NCBI GenBank assembly: GCA_963930655.1 | Contig: OZ005618.1 | Location: 20,682,501-20,746,500 of the forward strand | DNA length: 64,000 nucleotides | Source of the DNA: Myrica gale | Taxonomy: Eukaryota > Streptophyta > Magnoliopsida > Fagales > Myricaceae | Direction of reading: 5' to 3' | In this document: positions 11,097 through 23,622 of the stretch, one piece after another | Numbering within the stretch: the stretch's first letter is position 1 | Layout: the number at the start of each line of letters is the position of its first letter | Notes under the pieces: generated by a model | What the model was told of the DNA's origin: nothing | What the model saw: the letters and a program-made list of their open reading frames with translations, nothing else | Databases searched by the model: none | Made by a program: the position numbers and the translations under genes

Positions 11097-12309
11097 TTAG
11101 CGCTTTTTGATGAAATATTTGAAACACATGCGCAAACAAGCTGCATGGTATCCATGTTCTTCATGGCCGCGGCAAACTTTCAAGCACTTGCGAGTTTTTG
11201 GATACACTGGGTCATGGCGGTTTGAGTGATCGAAGCAGTTGAGAAAGGCGAGATCAAGGCAGAGATTATACTCAAATGAAGGGCGATCTCGTTTCTTCCA
11301 TTTACACTCTTTAAGTTTGGTTTTAAGGCAGCAATACAGTGCATGTGCTGCAAACATGATCGAGATCATCAGAAGCAGGGCGTCTTTAAAATAAATGGGA
11401 CCTTAGGCAAAACCATAGAAGGATGCATTTTATAATAAATAAAAAAATTATTATATTAAAATAAAAAATATCAATAAATTTTAGTTAAAAATTATTCTGA
11501 TTTGAATTTTTATTAGACATATTAGATATCCCAAAATTATCCTAAATTGAAAAATGATAACTACAATCACCATAAATAGAAATTTAAAATAAAACTATAC
11601 AGAACTCAACTTAATCTCAAATTCTCAATTTTCTCTAGATAAAAAAGTGATAGCTACAACAGATATCAAATAAAAGTATAAAACTAATTTAAAAATTGAA
11701 AGGTTAATTAGAATAATAGCACTTGTGAAGAAGAAGAAGAGGGCTACTGCCGGTTTTGAGATTTTGAAATTGAATCAATACTTGAAAGTTAGCTAGAAAG
11801 AAGGAAAGATAAGGATATGAAGTTCACAATAGAAAAATAAGAAAAAATGGTGAATAAAGAGTGAAAGTAGGATATAAAGTAAGAATTAAAAAACGGTTAA
11901 AAGTTAGAAGTCCAATAGTTTTTTTTTCAATTTAAAAATAGAAAATCCGATAGTTTTTTTGAATTTTAAAGTTGTAAGTCATCTCCTTTAAAACTATGAA
12001 TTATATTTTTCTTTGCATTGAATGAGGATTTCACAAAGTTTAACGGATATTTTGAGACTTATTTTTTTCTTTTTTAAGTTAATATTTAAATTGGAGGCCT
12101 TCCTATTTTGGGGGTCTTAGGCACCGCCTAGGCTGTCTATACTCCGATCGCCCCTGATGGGATGAGGAAGCTGGTGAGAGGGAAGCTGTGGATGCAGAGA
12201 AAAAAGGAAAAAATCACTAGCAGCTAGCTTGCACTTCAACTAGAATAATGTTGACAACAATAATCGCCATCACCATTATCTGAAGTGCTCCCATACATTT
12301 CTTTGCCAT
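11097..12309 (-). pseudogene. Eight-cysteine relative of the secreted family, split by a hAT element
   Basis: The start is at 12309-12307 and opens a signal peptide ending ILVEVQA, as in the intact copies. Two in-frame stops (TAG at 12219-12217, then TGA) follow after two residues. In the same frame, a Ser/Ala/Pro-rich linker continues to 12157, where a 781-bp hAT-like element interrupts the gene. The cysteine domain resumes at 11375-11097: C-x7-C-x14-C-x7-C-x16-C-x3-C-x11-C-x3-C. The first four cysteines match the family's C-x7-C pairs. The CxxxC-x11-CxxxC end resembles an alpha-hairpinin motif and distinguishes this copy. Alternatively the ORF from 11369 could be expressed alone, but it lacks a signal peptide. 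Confidence 0.65.
11376..12156. mobile_element. hAT-like element inserted in the cysteine-rich gene
   Basis: About 781 bp, from CAGGGCG at 11376 to CGCCCCTG at 12156, with CTTAGGC-type subterminal repeats near both ends and an AT-rich non-coding interior. The relative at 6970-7020 has uninterrupted sequence across this site, so it is an insertion. The 8-bp flanks (ATCAGAAG and ATGGGATG) match at only five positions, so the target duplication is decayed or absent. Confidence 0.65.
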
Positions 12310-12688
12310 TGGTTTCCTCCCACTCGCTCAAAGAGGTTTCCCTTTGAACCGAAATAACTAACAAAAATTTATAGGGCTTTAATCCTTGATCCATACATAC
12401 CAATCAAATGGTATTAGGTTACTAATTGGTTATACTTAGTAGATTTATGCGTAAATTATAATTTACCCTCACAAATTTTAACTCGTTACAACTCACTCTC
12501 AAAGTATGATTCTATCTCCCAATCCATTTGAGCCGTTATGTTAAATGATTTTTGTCTAACAGTGAACGGAAAGTGATGATCTTCTTTTTACGAGAAAAAA
12601 AAAAATTTGCCCACATCGATTCTAAACGGGTCATTTTTTTTAATTGATATAGAATAAGACTCAAATGACACAATAGTTAGAGCGGGCT

Positions 12689-12698
12689 CACACACGCG

Positions 12699-12794
<96 letters not shown>
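12689..12794. repeat. Compound (CA)n(TA)n microsatellite
   Basis: An interrupted CA tract at 12689-12713 passes directly into about 40 uninterrupted TA units to 12794. It is a perfect dinucleotide tract, likely hypervariable in length. Confidence 0.95.
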
Positions 12795-12795
<1 letters not shown>

Positions 12796-12971
12796 GCTGA
12801 TTTGTAGATTAAATAATCCAACAATAAAAGGGATATTTACAAAGATTCGTGACCTTTGGGTTTCTATTTAAGCTACTTTTGCTTCACTTAAGTTCACTTG
12901 ATTATTAGTTCGATCGAGCTCTGAACGCGCGTGTAAATATACTTAGTTCAAAATTAAATTATTAGAATATA

Positions 12972-13079
<108 letters not shown>

Positions 13080-14060
13080 CTTTTGACTAATTACGAACGG
13101 AGATGCAAAGAGTTTGAAATGTAGTATAAAATTATTTTTTTACTCGTCCTTAACTTCTTATAAAAAAATAAAAATAAAAGCTACTTGACAATTTTGAATT
13201 ATGAAAATATGAGACATTTTAAATTATTTTAGGCCTTCTATAAGTAAAGCGCCCTTTGAGGGTGTGTTAGCTAGGTTGTGCTGTAAAATTTTAATTTTCT
13301 ATTAACCCCTTCCTTCTAAGTAAGTTTAAGGTTTAAACCGTGTCCCATTTATAATAACAAAGAATTAGGAGCTTATTTGCCCTTAATTAAAATCCTCATA
13401 TATTTTTACTTTCCAAAAATCTTTCTAAACTATTGAGACAATACACAAAGATTTCTATATTGTTACAATTCTGTGTCTAATTAATTAGAACTTTTAGTAG
13501 CCCATGGTCAATTGCAATATTGAATTACTCTATTTGTTTTTTCCCCTCTTCGAGAGTACTATATCATACCGCGCGATGATATTTAGCAAGAAGATAGAAT
13601 TAAGTAAAAGTTGATCAAAATATTATTTGGGTAAGCAAGTTTGCATTAAACGAAAAAGGGTGAAACGGCCCTACAAAAGAAAAAGGCAGAAAGCACCTGT
13701 AGAAAATAAGGAGTACAAGGAAGCAACAGCAGATCAAAACAGGGTAACAAGAGCCTAATTATGCTCAACATATTAATTGAGACTTAGGAAATATAAAATA
13801 TTCTTAGGGAGATGAAAAACATATTAACAATTCAAAAGAGCTAATTACAAATAGCAAACTCGTCCAAAATTCGCGAGACCTTATAACTAGCTGTCAGCTT
13901 GACCACCTTAGAGTAATTTAACCATAACTTCGTCTATAAAACTCGAAATTGTACGTCGTTTGATGCGTTTAAAACTAGACTCGTAGATATTTCTAACAAA
14001 CCATAACTTGAACACTGACTTTTCCTAAATCATTCCAGGCTTTAACTTCAAGCAGGAAGC

Positions 14061-14552
14061 TCATGGATTATGTACATAGATGATATCCGACTCCTTGAAG
14101 TGCTCTTCATAATATTTTAGTAAGCATGCTACAATACGGCTCAATGCATGCTTTTTTGCATGCTTTTTTGAGTAGCAGACCCCTAGCTGCGTGTCTATTC
14201 GACGAAGCTTTGGGTCACTCCCAAATTTGTGATGACGCATGCAGTGGACAAATTTCCAATGAATACACAATTCATAGTGGGACTCAATTAAAAAACTAAG
14301 CCATTATTTTCCTCCTGTCTTTATTTTTAGACGTTCATGCTCTGTTTCTCGCTTGCAATATTTAATTCCATCTGCAAAACAAGAACTGAGAGTTTGCCGA
14401 TTTTCATCGAGTTCGGAGAAATTAGAAAGCAAGTCTGGAAGTGAAGAAGGGCTGAAGGAAGTAGGAGCAAGCTGGTCATGATTAGCTTGAACTTCAGATA
14501 GAATAAGCAAAAGTAACACCATCATAATCACCGTCGCAAGTCTCCTAGCCAT
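14061..14552 (-). pseudogene. Secreted six-cysteine protein with a single in-frame stop
   Basis: A full-length family member: signal peptide ending ILSEVQA, a shortened Pro/Ser linker, six cysteines (C-x7-C, then C-x7-C, then a pair 16 apart) and the conserved tail YYEEHFKESDIIY. One codon, TAA at 14306-14304 (residue 83), interrupts an otherwise continuous 163-codon frame between the second and third cysteines. Intact copies have a GEW-type sequence there. No splice sites bracket the stop, so an intron is unlikely. Either a recently dead gene, a polymorphic null, or a sequencing error in a functional gene. A TATA-like run sits upstream near 14650. Confidence 0.7.
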
Positions 14553-16214
14553 CGATTATGTCTTGCCTGAGAAATTTTTATGATTTTGAAGTATAAATTC
14601 AGAGCGATCGATATTAAAAATTCAAACACTTCTAATGTGTAACCGAATCGTATATATATATAGGCTTGGGTAATATATGTGTAAGAGCTATGACTCATAA
14701 TTAGTCTGAATAAAAAAGAGTGGCGTAGAGGGTTGATCCAATCAACGTACGGAATATGCCATATCAACTCATACTAAAGAAGGGTTTTGGAAGAGAATCA
14801 TTGGTTCAAAGAGCATCGTAAAAAATGTCATATAAGTATACGTGGAATTAATTAATCGTTAGTATGTTTATTTATTGCCCAACCAATGCATATGAAAATT
14901 CCTATTATTTTAGACATATAGGCCCTTTCGTCCATAAAAAATTGGCCAACTAACGGAAGATCGACATTGTTTAGGGGTCGAGATAACTATTTTTGGATTC
15001 GGATAGCCTATCCCGGATCTTGTCCAGTTAGTGGGTTAATTTTTGATGACTTAGGGGACCAATGTGTCTAAAAAACAAACCACATGACCATTCCGTTCAA
15101 AATTGTATCCCAGACTGATTTGTTAAAAGTCAATATCACAGTGACTATAGAGGTAACTAAGCCTATTTAAAAATCCTGGAATTCAGTGTGGTTGAAAGAT
15201 ACAATTTGATGTCTTCTGGCTAGGGTAAGAAGGATTAAGGACCTTTTAATTATTGCAATTACACCTTTAGATATAATAATTATATTGTTTCAAATTAATG
15301 AACAAATGAAGAGATGATCCGCTGGCCATAAGAGGATTTGAAAGAGAATTGGATTAATTCATAAGCAAAGTTACATAAAAATATGGAGTTTTTGCAGAGG
15401 CATTTGAAGCAAATAGAATAAACCAATTTGGTTAAGTATTCACATATGAATAAATCTATTTCAATGCGTAAGCAGGCAAATACTAGGACGTACGCTAGCT
15501 GCACCCACAGAAATTTTCATTAAAACGACAAGTCGTTTGAACTTCATAGGATAAATAAATTTAAGTTAAGAGTTTTTTTTCCCCTCGATAAAGCTTTGAG
15601 ACATTGATCCAAGTTATCCTGTAATTTATATGTATCCATAGAATGTGATACACTATATATGGGTCAATGTTCATATTAACATGTAAATAAAAGCACCCAT
15701 TGGAAAGGCTCAAAAGATCGTCTTTTTGAAAAAAAAATTACACAAGTAAAATACAAATATCTTCAGTAGCTTGATAGAACCTATGTAGTCCAAGTGACAC
15801 AAGTAAAATACCAACATTGGAAAGGTTCTTTTTACTCTGAGAGAGAAAAAAAATAAAAAAGAAATTGAAAGGAGTTGGAATCAAAATCTCTCGCCCGCAA
15901 TGAGAAGCTGCTGCTGGATGTCACGGTTATGGGGCGCCATGTGTTTCATGTTTTCACGTTCACCAAAAAAAATTACTTTTCTTGCAAAGGCATGTAGAGA
16001 AGATGCAGTTACAGATGGATTGAAGTTTCACATGCACTGAAAGTTATATTAAACCGAAGTTTAAGAAGGATCAAGACAAGTGCAACTTGTATGAGAATGC
16101 AAGATCATGACTCAAATGATTCTGGTGATCAGATGTAAGGAAACAGTCACTTCAAGAATTTTGACCTTATGTGCCAAATTTTTGGGTGTCAGATGTAAGG
16201 AAACAGTCACTACA
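14553..16214. other. Spacer between cysteine-rich copies
   Basis: The first ~280 bp are the family's 5' flank, alignable with 30.0-30.4 kb. The rest is AT-rich. 14920-15170 has a Mutator-like flavour (GGCCCTTTCGTCC ... CCATTCCGTTC) without paired ends. Short direct repeats of ACACAAGTAAAATA occur at 15740 and 15800. I see no gene. Confidence 0.4.
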
Positions 16215-16222
16215 AGAATTAT
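16131..16222. repeat. 60-bp local tandem duplication
   Basis: AGATGTAAGGAAACAGTCAC plus the following bases occurs at 16131 and again at 16191 with one mismatch in about 30 bp. It lies just outside the left border of duplication block A copy 2. Confidence 0.8.
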
Positions 16223-16664
16223 CTGTTGCAAATTAAATAGATCGGCTTTGCCATTTCCTGATGCACTGGGTCATTAGTAAATCAGAAACGAGCCATGCAG
16301 TGCATAGGTATCTCAAGAATACACGTGTCAAAGTTGTAGTTAATTTTTTTTTTTCTAAATAAAGTTGTAGTTAATTGAAGAACTAAGCTACTCCAATTTT
16401 CGCAGCTTTCTTTCTTGTTCTTCCTCTCTTTTTTTCTTGCAAGATTTCAAATCCATCTCCAAGGCAATATCTAAATGTATACTGATTTTTATCAAGTTCG
16501 GAAAAAGGAGAAACGGAGCTGGTTGGCAGTGAAGAAGAGCTTGAGGAAGTAGGAGCAAGCTAATCATCATGATTAGCTTGAACTTCATCTAGAATGAGGA
16601 TAATTAGCACCATCACCATCACTCTCGTAAGTCTCCTAATGTGTCTCCTAGCCATCGATTTCAT
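16215..16664 (-). pseudogene. Secreted cysteine-rich protein, broken copy psi-1b
   Basis: Duplicate of psi-1a with its 3' half present. The start is at 16664-16662, with the same premature TAG after the signal peptide and the same frameshift at the second cysteine. The downstream part (16215-16370) matches the region of cysteines three to five in the intact genes but is interrupted by stops. It is also interrupted by a small duplication of AAGTTGTAGTTAATT separated by a T-run at 16333-16375. Not functional. Confidence 0.75.
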
Positions 16665-19196
16665 CCCACAAGAGAAACTTTCTTATTTTGAAGTATAAAT
16701 CCAGAATGATAATCAAGGTTTAAACCCTTGTTTCACGTTCTTATTTTTAAGTATAAATCCAGAAAGATAATAAAGGTCTAAACCCTTCTTTTTGATATAT
16801 ATATGTGCAACGGAATAATCAAACACATACACTTAAGTCATATGATCTTTCGGAGGCTGGATACGTATCGTAATAAAGTTAAAAAATAATTTTTATGTCA
16901 ACGGTAGAATTTGAGGACACATCAAGTACCATATACGTGTAAGAGTGATTGTGATTAGTTTGAATGAAAACGGTAGAGGCCTGATCCAATGATCAGATAA
17001 TACGTACCACATCATCAACGCATGCATATAAAGGGTACTTTGAAAGAAAATGATGGGCTCAAAAAGCATAATAAAATTGGATGGGCTCCATACATATTAG
17101 TATGTATGGAGTTCACATAATCATACTCTTCCTCCCTTATTCAATATAAAGGCATTCGTAGCATAGATTGGTCTGAATAACATGCATGCACGGTAAGCCT
17201 CAGTCATATTAAAATCTAGGGATTCAATGGATTGTACCTACTCATTTGCAGCAGGGGTAATATAATATGCAAGACAGTCACTATACCAAACCTCTTCTTT
17301 GTGGAAGACAACATTAATATTTTTAAGAGATGATGGAGTTCTTAAAATTTGAAGAGACGTACGAAAGAATCTGAAGAATCTGAATCCAAAGTTGTGACTT
17401 TGGATGGGATTAATTAGCCTGGAACAATGCTATGCCCTACAACGCTCTTCTAAAGGATCGATGCTTCATTAAGATGAATAGTTGCTTAGGAATGGCCACT
17501 TTTGGTTGAGTGAGAGGGGTATGGAGGAGTTAAAGTGATCAGAGGGGCTGAGTTTGAACAATATGCCGTATTGGTTGGTGTTGATGCATGGCCCAACAGA
17601 TTCAATTACTTGTCGGAGTTTGTACCCTCACCCTTCAACTGATAACTCTCTTGGTTCTCTTAATTAATTTGTTATTGTTTTTGGTATGCGTACATATCCA
17701 TAACCCAAAAAAACGAAAGTTTACATTAAAATAATTAAACACCGAACTAAATGATTGGCTAGACAGAGGATGTGGGACATGTTGATCAAAAGTGATTTCT
17801 TTTGGTCACTTGAAAGCCCAGTCAATGCCGTTTTATTTTGTTTGTTTCAAATTTTTCGTTTAAATTAAATTTATTTGATTTGAAATTCAATAAGTAGTTG
17901 ATTTTAAGCTCAAAAGTTGTATTTCAAATTAAAATCATCTTCTCTCTTCGGGTGTGATTCTAGAACATGGATTTTGAGCGACTGAGAAGCTCTTTCACCC
18001 TTCATTTTTCTTATTTTTAGATGGTCCTGCATCACACAGGTTCAAGGAGGTTCAGTATGGGTTACGTAGAAAGCACAAAATTGTAGTACTCACTACTCGG
18101 AATAGACGAGAAAGAGGCAAATTAAATAAAGATTAAAATAAGCAACCCAGCATGATCAACCACAAGTGTTCTAATCATTTTTTCAGAGCCTTTGATTTAT
18201 CTAGTCCCGATGGATTTAGAAACGCTTTTATTTAGAAGCATATATAATTCTGAAGAATAGTGAACTCAGTTCTATCTTTTTATATTAGCATTGAGCAACT
18301 AAATTAATGAACAGACTCACGTATATAATTATATATATTGGATATCTTTGGTATCGATACATAATTCATAGCAGATTACAGTACCTCCATTGAAGTCTTG
18401 TTTTGGTAATAGAGAAAATGGATTGACAGAGTTTTATTGCATAAGGGTATACGTGTCCTTTATTCATTGAAAGCACATAGAAACGAAGGATAGTAATTCT
18501 CTCCTTTGTGGCAGCACATATGCAAAGTTACTAGTGGATCTTGACAGAAATTCCAACATATAGTATAAAGCTTAGGCACAAATTAAATACCCCATTCAAC
18601 ATAATTTTTTCTTTTCTTGGCAAAGTGCAGGAGGTTGCATTTCAAAACAACATAAAGTCTACAAGATAGTGAGCTAGGGCGAAAGGAATACTAGCTGGCG
18701 GTAGATAAACAAAAATAGTACAAACACAACAGAGACGAAAGCGAAACTACTAGCTAGAGTCATCACTTCTATGGAGATGGTCATCCGCCTAGTGTGTGGG
18801 CTGCTCCAATATTTCCAAATATCAACATAGCTCGATCTCCCGTGTCCTGAGAAGGGTTTGTTCGAATCTGAAACGATAGCATGCTGTAAGTGTGAAAGGC
18901 ATCTAAAAAAAACTAAGGCTCCGTTTGCTTTATTGTCATCTCATTTATAGAAAATATTTTCCTCACTTTCAGATGTTTGGAGACTTTTGATGATCAACCG
19001 AATTGAACTTTGTTCTACTTGAAAATACTAGCTATTAAAGCATCTTCCTCTAAAAAAAGTATAATCAGCTTGTTTCAAAAAGCATCCAACACTCCCTGAA
19101 TTAATTGTTTAAACTTAACTTTCTCTCTTAAGTCTTCTCTCACTTGGACTTTTCTTGATTTAAAAAAAAAATCAATCTAAAAAACACACTATTTTA

Positions 19197-19405
19197 TGGG
19201 GGCGTTTGTTTGTGGAAATATTGGGGTTTTGGAAATTTTGGGTATTGGGGTTTGTGAAAAAGTATAATATTTTATGGAAAAGTGGGGAGAGAGAAGATTT
19301 AATTGAATAGTATAATATTATTTTATAATTTAATGAGGAGAGAGATTATTTTATGATCGTTTGGAAATATTGAGGGGTGAAAATTTTGGGAAACAAACGC
19401 CCCCA
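19197..19405. mobile_element. MITE with GGGGGCGTTTG terminal inverted repeats (duplicate)
   Basis: Same element as at 2829-3037, carried along by the block A duplication; no differences were noticed. Confidence 0.7.
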
Positions 19406-19643
19406 TATCACAGGCAATATCCTCAAACATTTTACCTACGATATTTTGTGAGAGAACAGATAGAATAAAGTGAAAGTTGAAAATTAGAATTAGTTTGTAA
19501 TTTATATTGATAAAGATTTATCAATTCCAAATACATATGCATATATATGTTTTTCATGCATGTATCTTTGTTTTGAGGGAGAGAGAGTAAGAGAGAGAAA
19601 GAGAGTATAGGTCAGAACTCTTTACCACATCTGAAGCAGAAGC

Positions 19644-20162
19644 TTATGGATTTTGCTGCTTATAAATGATATCTGAATCCTTCTTGAAATGATCTTCATA
19701 ATATTTCAGTATACATGCTACAAAATCGTGTCTATTTGAATGGTGTTCTTCCTCGCAAAAAACGATCTGCTTTGCCATTCGATGAAGCTTTGGGTCACTA
19801 AAAAATCTGATACGACTGATGCAGTGGAAAGTTACAGCAAAAATACAATCGTCAAAGTGGTAGTTAATTAAAAAACTATCCAACTCGGTCCACTCCCCCT
19901 TTTGCTGATCTTTTTTCTGTTCTTCCTCTCTTTTTCTCATGCAATCTCCAAATCCATCTGCAAGGCAAGAACTAAATGTTACCTGATTATTATCAAGCTC
20001 GGAGAAATGATCAGAAAGCGAGCTGGTTGGAGCGGAAGGAGGGCTGAAAGAAGCTGTAGGAGCAAGCTGGTGATCATGATTAGCTTGAACCTCAACTAGA
20101 ATGAGGATAATTAGCATCATCACCATCGCTCTCGTAATGTGTCTCCCAGTCATCAATTTCAT
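19644..20162 (-). CDS. Secreted six-cysteine protein, copy A2 (172 aa)
   Basis: Intact single-exon duplicate of copy A1. The protein is four residues shorter in the N-terminal basic region because of a 12-bp difference. After the signal peptide only one residue was seen to differ (His for Pro shortly after the predicted cleavage site). All six cysteines, the Lys/Glu-rich segment and the conserved C-terminal tail are kept, with spacing C-x7-C-x31-C-x7-C-x21-C-x13-C. A TATAAAAG box lies at 20242-20235. As with A1, the function is unknown; the protein is presumably secreted into the apoplast. The near identity of A1 and A2 contrasts with the divergence of A3, showing that A1/A2 come from the last duplication or were homogenised. 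Confidence 0.8.
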   Translation of the reverse strand: MKLMTGRHITRAMVMMLIILILVEVQANHDHQLAPTASFSPPSAPTSSLSDHFSELDNNQVTFSSCLADGFGDCMRKREEEQKKDQQKGEWTELDSFLINYHFDDCIFAVTFHCISRIRFFSDPKLHRMAKQIVFCEEEHHSNRHDFVACILKYYEDHFKKDSDIIYKQQNP

Positions 20163-20234
20163 CCCACTTGAGAAAATAATTTCTTATTTTGAAGTATAAA
20201 TCCAGAAAGATAATCAAGGTGTAAACACTTCTTT

Positions 20235-20242
20235 CTTTTATA
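20235..20242 (-). promoter_or_regulatory. TATA box of cysteine-rich gene A2
   Basis: TATAAAAG on the minus strand, 73-80 bp upstream of the ATG at 20162; counterpart of the boxes before A1 and A3. Confidence 0.55.
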
Positions 20243-20329
20243 CGCGCAACTAAATGAGCAAATATACTTTAAGTCCTATGACCTTTAGGAGGCTGGGTTG
20301 GTAATAACTTTGAAAACTAATTTTTATAT

Positions 20330-21852
20330 CAACATTGGAATTTGAGGACACCTCAAGTATATTCGTTTAAGAGTGATCGTCATTAGTCTGAATGAAATGG
20401 GGTAGAGGATTGATCCAATGAAAACAATTGTTAATTTAAGCTGCTTATACTTAAAACTATAATATTCTAGCTTGGACTTCCAAGCCTCGAAAGGCTTAGA
20501 ACTTATTAATCTATATAAGACAAATTAATTTTTAGCAATGCCATTTCGATTTGTAGTGTCCAATTAGGACTAGTAATTCGCAGGATCATGAGCAAAGATA
20601 CCCAAACATCACAATGTGTTGAGTCATTCCTCGGTGTACAACAAACCAAATAATTATCAAAATGATTTCCAATTGAATGGTAATTAATTATTACCTTTAA
20701 CTTTTAATATTTAGGTTTACGGTATAGAGTTTATTAATTAACGTCTTACATACCCTAATAAATGCATGTAGAAGCAATTCCTTCTGACCCTACTCAAAAG
20801 GTTTTTTATAAGAAGTATGACTCACAAAAAATTCAATTAGGGGTCGAATGAAACCAATCAATTAAAGAACGTACGTCGTGGTCCAATAGGCCCAAATCAT
20901 ATGACTCAAGTACAACAGAAAAAATCAGCTGAAATATTTGTTATATATATACCAGTAACAGTACACATCTCTTTATTTCCACATTTCAGGTAATTTATAA
21001 AGTTACAATATTACAAATTAATGATAAAGAAAAGAGAAAGTGGGATATGTCATGGATCCGCATGCTCTATGTCCGCCGAGAAATGATTTTGTGTAAAGAC
21101 AAATTTTGAAAAGTTATACAAAATGACGACTGTGATTTAAAGAAATAAATCTAACGTTCTAAGGCTGACATATTTTGTACAGTCGTCTTTTAATTTACAT
21201 AGCTTTACATAATTTATCTTTACACAGAATTTGTTTTCTTTTTTCCCTTAGCACGACATAGTTCGTCTCATGAATTCACCAAAACAATATTTGTTTTCAT
21301 GAATGTCAACTTTATATTAGCAGCTAATTGTAGGTTTATTTCTTTAGGTTTTTTTTACTCTAAGAAGAGCCTTTCATTTAATTTATATTAATTCCGACTT
21401 TTGCAAATAGAATAATTACTCAACTAACTCAAGACATCTTTTAATTATAAGTATTATCTTCTAACTCGATCGAGAGTTTTCCATTATCTAGTACACATAC
21501 AACCAATATGCGAATCCAATCACATGAAATTTGGATGTTTTCAATTAGTAAATTAATTCATTTTCTTATGTTTGGATGTTGCTTTATAATTTTGAGAGAA
21601 AGTAATAAAAAAACATAATTTTATAATGTAACAGAGGTAGCACGACATTGTGCATTTTTGTTTTTTGTTTTCTCAGCTGAGTGCCAGGCCGATGTTGGCC
21701 AATCGTGTACCTCATTTATTACGTGCCCTAATAAAAGCATGTAGAAGTAATACCTTTTGACCCAAATCAAAAGGTTTGGTATAATATTAATAATTTATTG
21801 TATCCCATCTTAGTGTACTAAACTCAAACGGACCTGATCCAACTGGAAAATT
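20330..21852. repeat. Extra half-module absent from copy 1
   Basis: 1.52 kb bounded by two direct copies of CAACATTGGAATTTGAGGAC (at 20330 and 21853). Its left part aligns with 35.40-36.15 kb. Its right part (21640-21840) is related to 26.04-26.27 kb. Copy 1 of the array has exactly one such boundary sequence (at 3972) and lacks everything between. No gene is seen. Confidence 0.75.
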
Positions 21853-23402
21853 CAACATTGGAATTTGAGGACACCTTTAAAGATGTTCTTTGACACCCCT
21901 TTTGGGACGACACCTTTGTTGCGTCTCAAAATGACCTCTTTAGAGACCCTTTTTTGGTCGTCCCAAACAGAATCAGTCCTTAAAGCTCAATTTTTTTGAA
22001 GTGAGAGTTGTTAATTTATGCTCCTTTTGCTTACACTATAATATTCTAGCTTGGACTTCCAAGCCTCAAAAGGCTTAGAACGTATTAATCTATATAAGTA
22101 AAATTAATTTTTAGCAATGCCATTTCGACTTGTAGGGGTCCAATCGCTGGATCATGAGCAAAGCTACCAAAACATCACAATGTGTTGAGTCATTCCTCCA
22201 CCTAAAAGATGTACAAAAAACCATACAATTATCAAAATGATTTCCAACTGAATGGTAATTACTTCGTTACCTTTAACGTTTAGTATTTAGATTTACTGTT
22301 TAGAGTTTAATTAACTTCTTACGTACCCTAATAAAAGCATGTAGATGCAATACTTTCTGACCCTACCCAAAAGGTTTTGTATAAGAAGTAGGACTTACAA
22401 AAAAAATTAAATTAGGCGTCGAATGAAACCAAATCAATTAAAGAACGTACGTCGTGGTCCAATAGGCCCAAAATATATGTATGCCTCAATAGTTTGTGTA
22501 AAGACAAATTTTAGAAAGTTATATATGCAAAGTAACGACTATGATTTACATAAACAAATCCAACGTACACATTTTATACAGCTGTCTTTTTACATAACTT
22601 TATATAATTTATTTTTACAACGAATCTGTTCTCGTTTTTACCTTAACAGCATAAAGTTGGTCTCATGAATTCTACCTTAGACCTTCTTTTCGAAGGAATC
22701 TTTACAACACTTAAACTAACAAGTTACATACGTAGAATATTATTCGTTTTTTTTTAAACGAAACATATTATAGAAATAACAACGGAACAAAACAATAACG
22801 AAAAAGCAAAAGATAAACCACGGAGCTACAATAATACCTTCGCCGTGGACAAACGAACAAGAAGAAAATAATGACCTAAGGTGGTTTGGTCCCATTAAAT
22901 TTCCACAAGCCTCAATTCAAAAGGAAGCTAGGAGGGGACCTCCCCCACATGAAACAAGGCAGCAGCCCAGGCCGCAACAGAGTGGGCCACAAAATTATAC
23001 TACAACCAAAACAATATTCGTTTTCTTACAGGCCAGAAATTAATGATGCAAATTCAATGGTTAGATATATACCTCCTATATTACCTTGCAGGCTTATTTA
23101 TTATTTAATTTTCTTACTCTAAGAAGAGCCTTTGAGTTCATTTATATTAATTCTGACTTTTGCAAATAGAATAATTACTCAACTAACTCATGGTTTATTT
23201 TAATTATAAGTAATGCCTTCTAACTCGGTGGAGAGGTTTTAATTTCCATTATGTAGTATACATATTTAACCAATATGTGAATCCAATCACATGTTTGGAT
23301 CGATGTTTTCAACTAGTAAATTAATTATTTTTCTTATGTTTGGATGTTGTTTTAGAGTTTTTTAAAATAGAACCGTGAAAATATTATCACATGTCATGAT
23401 CC

Positions 23403-23622
23403 TACTACAACAAATTAAATTTGACCTTTTGAGACAAAATTTTTCCGTCCCAAAAAATCGGAATTATGTCTCAAAAAGTTTTATGCGACGGAATCCGTCC
23501 ATCGCCCCGACCGTTCAAATAAACCCGCTACAAAAGGTTTTTTGAGACGAAATTGGTCTTTCGTCCCAAAAAGTGCCCTTTCGGGACGGGAAGGATTCCG
23601 AACGTCCTTCCCGTCCCAAAAT
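23403..23622. mobile_element. CACTA-like terminal fragment (duplicate)
   Basis: Counterpart of 5483-5702, with TACTACAACAAAT at the left end and CGTCCCAAAA repeats; truncated on the right. Confidence 0.5.

Larger units (their letters stand above)
16369..20329. repeat. Segmental duplication block A, copy 2 (partner 1-3971)
   Basis: Matches 1-3971 base for base over most of its length (pseudogene psi-1b, MITE, gene A2). Unlike copy 1 it keeps its own downstream continuation (20330-21852), a further half-module related to 35.4-36.2 kb, before block B starts. Confidence 0.9.

Noticed and set aside
12588..12824. ORF made of alternating Tyr-Ile
   Set aside because: Translation of the TA microsatellite.
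15295..15504. Cysteine-containing 69-aa minus-strand ORF with a hydrophobic start
   Set aside because: Cysteine spacing does not match either branch of the family, no DNA-level similarity to the array genes was found, and the composition fits AT-rich random sequence.
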